Below are positions 34,735-41,249 of a DNA stretch of 64,000 nt, piece after piece. This stretch comes from Paraplanobispora siamensis. GTDB taxonomy: Bacteria > Actinomycetota > Actinomycetes > Streptosporangiales > Streptosporangiaceae. Position numbers and translations under genes: made by a program. A model generated the notes under the pieces. The model did no database searches. It saw only the letters and a list, made by a program, of their open reading frames with translations, and was not told the DNA's origin. How positions within the stretch are numbered: position 1 is the stretch's first letter; each line of letters opens with the position of its first letter. The DNA lies in NCBI RefSeq assembly GCF_016863175.1, contig NZ_BOOJ01000069.1:18718-82717 (forward strand), given 5' to 3'.

Positions 34735-35564
34735 ACGGCGCGACGGACAGCGGGGTGAGTGTGAACGGACGATCGGGTGCGGGCGGCGAGGCCGGTGCGG
34801 GGGCGCGTGAGGGGGTGGGCGCGGCGCTGGCGGTCGAGGCGGTCTCGGTGTCCTTCGGCGGCGTGCACGCTCTGTCGGGGGTCTCGTTCGAGGTGCCCGA
34901 GGGGCAGGTCTGCGGGGTGATCGGGCCCAACGGCGCGGGCAAGACCACGCTGTTCGACGTCATCTCCGGGCTGCGCCGGCCGACCTCCGGCTCGGTCACG
35001 ATGGCGGGCCGCGACGTCACGGCCGTGCCGGCGGTACGGCGGGCGCGTGCCGGGCTGCGCCGTACCTTCCAGAGAACCCAGGTGTTCGGCCGCCTGACCG
35101 TGGCCGACAACGTGCTGACCGCGATGGAGTGGCGCGGGGGCGGCGGCGGTCTCCTGGCCGACCTGGCGGGCCTGCCCTCCCGGCGGGCCCGGGAACGGGA
35201 GCGCCGGCGGCGGGCGGATGAGGTGCTCGACCTGTGCGGGCTGACCGAGCTGCGCGGCGCCTACGCGGCCGCCCTGCCCGTCGGCCAGCGCCGCCTGGTC
35301 GAACTGGCCCGGGCTCTGGCCGACGGCCCCTCGCTGCTCCTGCTCGACGAGCCGACCTCCGGTCTCGACGCCGAGCAGACCGCCCGCCTCGGCGAGGTCG
35401 TCCGCTCCCTGAACACCACGACGCTGCTGGTCGAACACGACATGAGCTTCGTCATGGAGGTCTGCGACCGCCTCGTGGTCCTCGACCTCGGAAAGGTCAT
35501 CGCCGTCGGCACCCCCGCCGAGGTCCGCGACGACCCCGCCGTCCGCGCGGCCTACCTCGGCTGA
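34731..35564 (+). CDS. livG: LivG-like ABC transporter ATP-binding protein
   Basis: A 277-residue ABC ATPase of the branched-chain amino-acid type. Walker A GPNGAGKT is at 65-72, the Q-loop near FQRTQVFGRLTV, and Walker B LLLLDEPTSGLD is intact. The signature reads LPVGQRR instead of the usual LSGGQ or LSYGQQR, a known sort of variation in LivG. There is a Gly/Ala-rich N-terminal extension of about 30 residues before the ATPase core. GTG 34731 overlaps the end of the LivHMF gene. Together with the LivJ-like lipoprotein and the fusion protein this makes a complete importer. Confidence 0.9.
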   Translation: MNGATDSGVSVNGRSGAGGEAGAGAREGVGAALAVEAVSVSFGGVHALSGVSFEVPEGQVCGVIGPNGAGKTTLFDVISGLRRPTSGSVTMAGRDVTAVPAVRRARAGLRRTFQRTQVFGRLTVADNVLTAMEWRGGGGGLLADLAGLPSRRARERERRRRADEVLDLCGLTELRGAYAAALPVGQRRLVELARALADGPSLLLLDEPTSGLDAEQTARLGEVVRSLNTTTLLVEHDMSFVMEVCDRLVVLDLGKVIAVGTPAEVRDDPAVRAAYLG

Positions 35565-35567
35565 CGC

Positions 35568-35909
35568 TCAGCGTGAGCGGTGGGCGTCAGCCCGGTGATC
35601 GATCGCCGTGACGATCACTTCGTGGTTCTCTTCGTCGATCTCGTAGAGGGTTCGATATGTTCCCCGCCGTGCGGAACGGGTGCCCTCGTACGGCGGGAGC
35701 AGGAGAAGCTTGCCGACCCGGCGGGGGTTTTCCAGGAGCGCACCCGTGATGAACTCGTATGCGGCGGCGGATACCTTCTCCGGCAGCCGGGAGGCCAGTG
35801 CCCGAGCCGCCGGAACCGTTATGCGCAGGGTGCAGGCGGGTAGGCCGTCCTCCGTCGGCCGCGTTCGCTGCGCTGCTGTGTCCATGGCTCGCTCGCTCCG
35901 CTCGCTCAC
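35568..35909 (-). CDS. RelE/ParE-type toxin
   Basis: A 113-residue protein whose C-terminal 90 residues are a RelE/ParE-like toxin domain: RITVPAARALASRLPEKVSAAAYEFITGAL, then NPRRVGKLLLLPPYEGTRSARRGTYRTLYEI and VIVTAIDHRADAHR. Known members cleave ribosome-bound mRNA; active-site identity is not certain here. The first 20 residues (SERSERAMDTAAQRTRPTED) come from repeat DNA and are unlikely to be part of the fold, so an internal start is possible. GTG 35909 overlaps the TGA of a 23-residue leader that follows the antitoxin, giving translational coupling. Its stop is four bases from livG's, convergent. Confidence 0.85.
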   Translation of the reverse strand: MSERSERAMDTAAQRTRPTEDGLPACTLRITVPAARALASRLPEKVSAAAYEFITGALLENPRRVGKLLLLPPYEGTRSARRGTYRTLYEIDEENHEVIVTAIDHRADAHRSR

Positions 35910-35978
35910 GTGCCCTCCTCCGTCGGCCGCGTTCGCTGCGCTGCTGTGTCCATGGCTCGCTCGCTCCGCTCGCTCACG
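35848..35978. repeat. 68-bp-period direct duplication in the toxin-antitoxin junction
   Basis: The 63 bases 35848-35910 and 35916-35978 are identical, with a period of 68. Each copy carries, on the minus strand, the GTG start and 20 codons. The block is rich in GAGCGAGCGG-type short repeats. Confidence 0.92.
35906..35977 (-). CDS. 23-residue leader peptide between antitoxin and toxin (predicted)
   Basis: A short open frame beginning with GTG 35977, which overlaps the antitoxin's TGA (GTGA), and ending in TGA at 35908-35906, which overlaps the toxin's GTG 35909. Its first 20 residues are the same as the toxin's first 20 because the DNA is a 68-bp tandem duplication. Expression is inferred from the double stop-start overlaps; it may be only a ribosome relay. 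Confidence 0.5.
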   Translation of the reverse strand: MSERSERAMDTAAQRTRPTEEGT

Positions 35979-36258
35979 CAGATCGCCTCGCCCGCTTGGC
36001 CGTCAGGGCCGCGAGCTCATCGGCGTCCAGCACGTCACCCGCGTCGATCGCCTCCCGCGACTCGGCCAGTTGCCGCATCGCCTCGGGGCTGGAGAGGACG
36101 TCGAGAGTCTCTTCCAGGGCGGCGAGGTCATCGGGAGAGATCAGCACCGCGACCGGTTGACCATGGCGGATGATGGCCACCCGGTCGTGGGTGCGGTGCA
36201 CCTCGTCGATCAGCTCGGAGAGGCGGTTCCGGGCGTCGGTGAAAGGAAGGGCGGTCAT
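35974..36258 (-). CDS. Phd/YefM-type antitoxin
   Basis: A 94-residue antitoxin of the Phd/YefM family. It opens with the conserved TALPFTDARNRLSELIDEVHRTHDRVAIIRHGQPVAVLISPDDLAALEE, the DNA-binding and dimerisation half, and ends in a charged, presumably flexible toxin-binding tail. ATG 36258. The gene precedes the toxin, the usual order, and probably represses the operon. It stops at the start of the duplicated block, which contains the coupled leader and the toxin start. Confidence 0.9.
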   Translation of the reverse strand: MTALPFTDARNRLSELIDEVHRTHDRVAIIRHGQPVAVLISPDDLAALEETLDVLSSPEAMRQLAESREAIDAGDVLDADELAALTAKRARRSA

Positions 36259-36299
36259 GCTCGACGTACAGGCGCTCAGTGGCGTGAAGTCTGTACAGA

Positions 36300-37214
36300 T
36301 CAGGTGAACAGCTGGCCGGCGTTGACGTCGAGGGTGGCGCCGGTGATGGAGCGGGCCCGGTCGGAGGCGAGGAAGATGATCGCGCGGGTCACGTCCTCCT
36401 CGGTGGCGATCCGGCGCAGGGCCATCGCGCTCACGTCGCGGGCCAGGATGTCCTCGTAGGCGACGCCCTCGGCGGCGGCCCGGGTGCGCATCCAGTCGTC
36501 CAGGACCTCGCTGGCGATCCAGCCCGGCGCCACGCAGTTGACCCGCACGCCGTACGGCCCCAGCTCGTCGGCCAGGCAGTGGGAGAGCAGGTGCGCGGCG
36601 GCCTTGCCCGCGGCGAAGTCGCTGCGGCCGGCGTATCCCTTCCTGGACGACATGGACGTCACGTTCACGATCGCGCCCTCGCCCCGCTCGACCATCAGGG
36701 GAGCGAGGAAGCGGCAGGCGAGCAGCGTGCCGTACGCGCCGATGTCGACCGCCGTGCGCCAGGAGGCCAGGTCGTCCAGGGTCATCTCCAGCACGTTCTT
36801 GCGGTGGGTGCCCGGGAAGGCGGCGTTGACCAGGATGTCCGGACCGCCGAGCCGGTCGGCGACCGTGGCGGCGAGGGACTCCATGTCCCGGGCGCTGGTC
36901 ACGTCGGCGGAGACGGCCAGCGTGCCGGGGACCTCCGCGGCGATCTTCTCGACCGTGGCGGCCGTCCGGGCGGCGACGACGACGCTGGCTCCCTCCGCGG
37001 TCATCAGACGGGCCAGCGTCCGTCCCAGCCCGGGCCCGGCCCCGGTGACGACCGCGACCTTCCCCCGGAGCGCGCCGCCCGGTTCGTGCGAGCCGTGCGG
37101 CGCCCGGCCCGGTCCGGGTGAGTCGTGCGGAGTCGGGTCCGGTCCGTGCGGGCCCGGGTGCACGCCGTACGGCATGCGGTCAGGCTCGGGTGTGCGGTCT
37201 GTCCCATCCGGCAT
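36300..37214 (-). CDS. SDR family oxidoreductase lacking the catalytic tyrosine
   Basis: A 304-residue short-chain dehydrogenase. The NAD(P) motif TGAGPGLG is at 57-64 and the catalytic-loop serine in VTSMSS (185-190). The YxxxK motif reads FAAGK with F200 in place of tyrosine; K204 is kept. An unusual 49-residue Pro/His/Gly-rich N-terminal tail precedes the Rossmann fold. ATG 37214 is used; ATG 37175 is an alternative. It lies under palindrome D, and is divergent from an LLM gene under palindrome E. The protein could be a dehydrogenase with altered chemistry or one that has lost it. Confidence 0.85.
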   Translation of the reverse strand: MPDGTDRTPEPDRMPYGVHPGPHGPDPTPHDSPGPGRAPHGSHEPGGALRGKVAVVTGAGPGLGRTLARLMTAEGASVVVAARTAATVEKIAAEVPGTLAVSADVTSARDMESLAATVADRLGGPDILVNAAFPGTHRKNVLEMTLDDLASWRTAVDIGAYGTLLACRFLAPLMVERGEGAIVNVTSMSSRKGYAGRSDFAAGKAAAHLLSHCLADELGPYGVRVNCVAPGWIASEVLDDWMRTRAAAEGVAYEDILARDVSAMALRRIATEEDVTRAIIFLASDRARSITGATLDVNAGQLFT

Positions 37215-37224
37215 GGGAGCACGA

Positions 37225-37244
37225 TAACAAGCGGTCGCTAGGTT
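37225..37244. promoter_or_regulatory. shared palindrome, site D
   Basis: TAACAAGCGGTCGCTAGGTT, ten bases upstream of the SDR ATG (37214), so it must overlap the promoter or transcript start of a near-leaderless mRNA. Confidence 0.75.
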
Positions 37245-37279
37245 GGTGCATCTGTGTCCGACCTTCCTCCTGTACGGCT

Positions 37280-37299
37280 TACCAAGCGTGCGCTAGGTT
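37280..37299. promoter_or_regulatory. shared palindrome, site E
   Basis: TACCAAGCGTGCGCTAGGTT, 63 bases before the LLM gene at 37363. Sites D and E share the divergent SDR/LLM promoter, with centres 55 bases apart, or about five helical turns. Confidence 0.78.
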
Positions 37300-37362
37300 G
37301 GTATAACGACGGGGAGACCGCGTCCGGGCGGCGGTTTCCGGACCGGCAGTTCGGAGGTGGCC

Positions 37363-38220
37363 GTGAGGTTCGGAGTGCCGCTCGGGCTCCTGCACCCGGA
37401 CGCGTGGAAGGACGTCGCGGTCGCCGCGGACGAACTCGGCTTCGAGTCGGTGTGGCTTCCGGAGCACCTGGTCTTCACCACCGACCTGTCGCTCGCGGTC
37501 TACCCGGGGACCGACAAGCCCGGCATCTCACCGGCCACCCCGCTGTTCGACGCACCCGCCTACCTGTGCTGGCTGGCCGGGCTGACCTCCCGCGTCATGC
37601 TCGGCACCGCCGTCCATCTCTACGCCCTGCGGCACCCGTTCGTCTCGGCCCGGGCCTTCGCCACACTCGACCGGGTCTCCGGCGGGCGGGCGATCTGCGG
37701 GGTCGGGGCCGGGTGGTACGAGGGGGAGTGGCTGGCGGCCGGGGTGGACTTCGCCACCCGCGGCGCCCGGCTGGACGAGGCGATCGAGGTGACCCGCAGA
37801 CTGTGGTCGGAGCCCGCCGTCGCGCACGCGGGCCGCTTCTACGACTTCCCCGAGGTGGCCTTCGAGCCCAAACCGGTCCAGGCGCGGCTGCCCATCCTCG
37901 CCGGAGGCGAGTCCGGGGCCGCCCTGCGCCGCGCGGCGCGTCTGTGCGACGGCTGGATCAGCATGCCCCACTCCCTGACCTCGGTCCGCGGCCCCCTCGG
38001 CAGACTCGCGGCCCTGCGCGACGAAGCCGCCCGCGACGGAAACTCCGGCGACCGCCCGTTCTCGGTCACCGTCCACGCCTACGAACTCACCGGCCCCGCC
38101 GAGATCCCGCACTGGGAACGCCTCGGCGTCGACCGGATGATCGTGCGCCCCTGGCACCGCAGCCGCGAGGCGGTCACAGCCCTGACCGCCTTCGCCGCCG
38201 AGTACGGCCTCCGCCCCTGA
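37363..38220 (+). CDS. LLM class F420-dependent oxidoreductase
   Basis: A 285-residue LLM-class oxidoreductase. It has VAVAADELGFESVWLPEHLVFTT, LGTAVHLYALRHPFVSARAFATLDRVSGGR and GVGAGWYEGEWLAAGVDF, typical of the F420 subgroup, and GGESGAALRRAARLCDGWI near the C-terminal end. I chose GTG 37363 because GGAGG lies six bases upstream; GTG 37357 is in frame. Divergent from the SDR gene and under site E. It shares the family pattern with the LLM genes at 18.5, 21.7 and 56.6 kb. Confidence 0.87.
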   Translation: MRFGVPLGLLHPDAWKDVAVAADELGFESVWLPEHLVFTTDLSLAVYPGTDKPGISPATPLFDAPAYLCWLAGLTSRVMLGTAVHLYALRHPFVSARAFATLDRVSGGRAICGVGAGWYEGEWLAAGVDFATRGARLDEAIEVTRRLWSEPAVAHAGRFYDFPEVAFEPKPVQARLPILAGGESGAALRRAARLCDGWISMPHSLTSVRGPLGRLAALRDEAARDGNSGDRPFSVTVHAYELTGPAEIPHWERLGVDRMIVRPWHRSREAVTALTAFAAEYGLRP

Positions 38221-38336
38221 TCACCGTCCCGGCCGGCTGCAAGAGGTTCGCCGGTCCGGGGAAGGCCTGCACTCCTGATCGCCGTCCCGGCTGTCGCGGG
38301 GGGCTTTTGCTTTGGCGCCGGTGCGGGGGGAGGGGG

Positions 38337-40142
38337 TCAGACGGCTGTCGGCGCCTCTGTGCGGTGGGCGGCCCGGTGGCCGGAGTAGGCGACGGGGGCG
38401 AGGATGTCGCCGTCCGCGGGGGCGGTGGGGCGGGGGACGGCCGCGTTGACGGCGGGGTCGGGGCGGCGGTGGCGGCGGCCCCGCGTCGGGGCGTCCTGGC
38501 GGAAGGCGGCGGGCTCCTGGACGAAGGTGGAGGTCTCGGCCCTGCGGTGGCGCCGGCCGCGAGGGGCGTCCTGGACGAACGTCGAGGTCTCGGCCCTGCG
38601 GTGACGCCGGCCGCGCAGCGGGGCGTCCTGGGAGAAGGTGGACGACTCGGCGACCGGGCGCTCGGTGAAGCGGCGCCGGCCCTGGTAGGGGAGCCGGGTG
38701 CGCTCGGTGGAGGCGATCTCCTCGACCCGGGCCACCGGGACGGTGGTGGTGGGGAACTCGACGGGGAACGCCGTGGGGCGGACCGTCGTGACGTCGGAGG
38801 CGGGCCCGTGGGCGGCCTCCCGTCCGGCGCCGGTTCCCCGGCCCGGGGCGGCCTCCCGCCCGGCGGTTCCGCCCGCGGCGGCCTCCTGACGACTGTCCGG
38901 GACCGAGAAGGCGTCCCAGGTGGAGGCGGTCTCCAGTGCGAGGAGGGTGGCCTCGGCGGAGGCGGTCACCGGAGCGGCGGCGTCCTGCGCGGTGAGCGCC
39001 GTCGCGGCGAGAGGGGCGTCCTGCGCGGTGAGCGCCGTCGCGGCGAGAGGGGTGTTCCGGGTGATCCGACGGCGGCCGGGTGCGCGGCGGCGGCCGCCGG
39101 AGCGGTGCGAGCCGGCGCGGCGGGACGGGCGCGTGGAGTCCCCGCCGGCCGGCGCGAGCCGTACCCCGGACTGCTTGGCCTTGGCGTGGGCGATGATCGC
39201 GAGGGCGGCGAGCAGGACCGGGGCGAGCACCGTGGGGCTGCCCAGCTCGGGGAGGCTCGTGGCCGGTTCGGCGGCGGCCTGGGCGGGGACCGCGGCGAAG
39301 GAGTTGGTGTCGGCGGTGCTGGGCTTGGCGTGCTTGCCCGTCGTGGTCGTGCGCCCGGCGGCGGTCTGGGGCGGGGCGGAGGCCGCGGCCGAAGACGTCT
39401 CGGCGGTCCTGCCCGGCGTGCCGGAGGAGGTCTTCTCGGAGGCGGCGCTCTTGGGCGCGGTCTTGGAGGTGGCCTTGGCGACGGTCTCGCGGGTGGGGGC
39501 GGACGTCTTCTTGGCGGACTCGGGCCGGTGGGCCGTCTCGGCCTCACGCTCCAGGGGGGCGATGGAGGGGATGAGGGACGACAGCAGGTCGGGCTGCGGC
39601 TGCAGGGCCACGAAGTTGTCCGGCGTGGCGGTGGACGAGGTGATGATCGTCTTCTTCTCGGACGCCTCGCGGTCCAGCCGGGCCTTGATCTTCTCCGGGT
39701 AGCCGTACCCGACGATCTTGCTCGCCTCGCGCTCCTTGCGCTTGGCGACGCCGCCGTCGATGTTGCCCTCGATCGTGTGGATGACCTTGCCCTCCACGCG
39801 GGTCACGATCCCCACGTGGTCGATGTTGTCGATCTTCTTGGAGCCGCCCCAGTCGAAGAACACGATGGCGCCGGGCTTGGGGGTGGTGCCCCAGGCGTCC
39901 TGCTCGCGGAACCACTCGGCGTGGTACACGGTGTAGGCGAACTGGCCGATCCAGTCCTCGTAGCCGAGCTTCTTGGCGGCCCAGGACAGGTACATGTCGC
40001 ACCAGGGGGCGTTCGAGTAGTCCGCGTCGAACTCGACGCTGCTGCCGTACCAGTCGCCGAACTTGGTGTAACCGTTGCTCTTCTCGGCGTACCCGAGCTG
40101 GCTTTCCAGCAGCTCGATGAACTTCTTCATCTCTGGGGTCAT
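38337..40142 (-). CDS. membrane-anchored CHAP-domain protein with Arg-rich C-terminal repeats
   Basis: A 601-residue protein. Residues 1-150 are a CHAP amidase/peptidase domain with nucleophile C48 (APWCDMYLSWA) and H109 (NIDHVGIV). A long Ala/Thr/Ser/Lys-rich linker follows (about 180-295), then one hydrophobic helix (302-320) and a tail with repeats of GRRHRR and STFVQ/STFSQDAP. CHAP proteins normally cleave peptidoglycan outside the cell, yet there is no signal peptide; the only membrane helix is in the middle, which would put either the CHAP domain or the basic tail outside. ATG 40142 has no strong Shine-Dalgarno. A secreted relative is encoded at 63326. Confidence 0.82.
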   Translation of the reverse strand: MTPEMKKFIELLESQLGYAEKSNGYTKFGDWYGSSVEFDADYSNAPWCDMYLSWAAKKLGYEDWIGQFAYTVYHAEWFREQDAWGTTPKPGAIVFFDWGGSKKIDNIDHVGIVTRVEGKVIHTIEGNIDGGVAKRKEREASKIVGYGYPEKIKARLDREASEKKTIITSSTATPDNFVALQPQPDLLSSLIPSIAPLEREAETAHRPESAKKTSAPTRETVAKATSKTAPKSAASEKTSSGTPGRTAETSSAAASAPPQTAAGRTTTTGKHAKPSTADTNSFAAVPAQAAAEPATSLPELGSPTVLAPVLLAALAIIAHAKAKQSGVRLAPAGGDSTRPSRRAGSHRSGGRRRAPGRRRITRNTPLAATALTAQDAPLAATALTAQDAAAPVTASAEATLLALETASTWDAFSVPDSRQEAAAGGTAGREAAPGRGTGAGREAAHGPASDVTTVRPTAFPVEFPTTTVPVARVEEIASTERTRLPYQGRRRFTERPVAESSTFSQDAPLRGRRHRRAETSTFVQDAPRGRRHRRAETSTFVQEPAAFRQDAPTRGRRHRRPDPAVNAAVPRPTAPADGDILAPVAYSGHRAAHRTEAPTAV

Positions 40143-40487
40143 AGGAAGTGGTGCACCTTCCGGAGCCGTGCAGACATGGTCGCGCCGCCCTCGCGACCGG
40201 GCTTCGGGAGATCGGGTCGAACGATGGCGCTTTCACGCGGCCCGCCGGGGTACGGGTGGGACGCGTGTGGCGGCGCCACAGGTCAGGGTCTTCCGTGGGC
40301 AGGGAGGCTACCCGGACAAAAGAGGAGGTCAAGACAGACCAAAGCGACTGCCAAGGCGGCGAGGGGGCGGGGTCGATGGATAAAACCCCATGTCAGCGCC
40401 CTTTAGGGGATTTTTGCACAGGAAGCCCTGGAAGCAAAAAGATCTACGAAAACCTCGGTCTCGGCGGATGATCCGAATGATGTTCTG
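40143..40487. other. non-coding divergent promoter region and leader
   Basis: No gene is seen in this gap of about 345 bases between the CHAP and thioesterase genes. It holds a small hairpin TGTGGCGGCGCCACA (40266-40280) and, near 40382-40417, AAAACCCC and GGGGATTTTT, which could pair. The 40380-40510 part is AT-rich for this genome and probably contains the promoters of both flanking genes. I do not recognise a riboswitch. Confidence 0.5.
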
Positions 40488-40501
40488 TAGAACGTGTTCT
40501 A
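40488..40501. promoter_or_regulatory. KstR-like box
   Basis: TAGAACGTGTTCTA fits the KstR consensus TNNAACNNGTTNNA. It overlaps a TAATAT -10-like hexamer (40500-40505) and ends ten bases before the thioesterase ATG at 40512, so bound repressor would block the promoter. KstR is the actinobacterial cholesterol-catabolism repressor. Confidence 0.7.
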
Positions 40502-40511
40502 ATATGAGGCC

Positions 40512-41144
40512 ATGACGATCGATGTCACCGCCGAGGACGCCGGGGCCCGCCACACCGCGCTGTCTCTACTCAGCCAGCAGACCCGCGACCTCATCGACGC
40601 CGTGGTGATGACGGACGTCCCCCAGGACGAGCTCCTCGCGGTCACCGCCGAGCTGGCCGCCCTGACCGAGCGGCTCAACGCGCTGCGGCGCGACTCCACC
40701 CGGGGCTTCGACCTCGGTTCCGACGGCGTGCCCCGACACCCGGGCAACGCCGTGATCGGCTCGGCCAACCCGCTCGCGCTCCCCCTGGCCGTCGAGACGA
40801 CCCCGGAGCGGACGGCCCGTGCGGAGCTCAGCTTCCGCCCGGCCCACGAGGGCCCGCCGGACTCGGTCCACGGCGGGGTGAGCGCGATGATCCTCGATCA
40901 CCTGCTGGGTCACGCCGCCGCGGTGGCGGGATTCCCCGGGATGACGGCCTCCCTCACCGTGCACTACCGGCGGCCCGTGCCGTACGGCGAGCCGCTGGTG
41001 GCCACCGCCGAGTACACCCGCTCGGAGGGGCGCAAGAACTGGGCCGACGGACGCATCGCCCTGCCGGACGGGACCCCGCTGGTGGAGGCGACCGGATTGT
41101 TCGTCACCCCGTCCGGCTGGATCACGCGGGGCGACCCCGCCTGA
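40512..41144 (+). CDS. PaaI family thioesterase
   Basis: A 210-residue protein with an N-terminal helical part (1-80) and a C-terminal hotdog domain. The active-site pattern HGGVSAMILDHLLGHAA (H120 to D129) and the following TASLTVHYRRPVPYGEPL are classic for acyl-CoA thioesterases of the PaaI/THEM4 group. It would hydrolyse an acyl-CoA to release CoA. It starts at ATG 40512, and a KstR-like box overlaps its promoter, so a role in relieving CoA in sterol-type catabolism is inferred. It stands alone, facing the convergent hydrolase gene at 43007-41250. Confidence 0.88.
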   Translation: MTIDVTAEDAGARHTALSLLSQQTRDLIDAVVMTDVPQDELLAVTAELAALTERLNALRRDSTRGFDLGSDGVPRHPGNAVIGSANPLALPLAVETTPERTARAELSFRPAHEGPPDSVHGGVSAMILDHLLGHAAAVAGFPGMTASLTVHYRRPVPYGEPLVATAEYTRSEGRKNWADGRIALPDGTPLVEATGLFVTPSGWITRGDPA

Positions 41145-41249
41145 GGGCGTCCGAGGAAGCCCTCAGGCGGGGTCCCTCAGGCGCCGGGATGCGGCCTGCC
41201 CGGCGCCGGGCGGGGTCCGTGAGCCCGCGCCGGACAGGGACCGCGGGCC

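Noticed and set aside
40143..40487. A ydaO (cyclic di-AMP) riboswitch before the CHAP gene
   Set aside because: Such elements often precede cell-wall hydrolase genes, but I could not find the conserved core on the minus strand. A covariance-model search would settle it.
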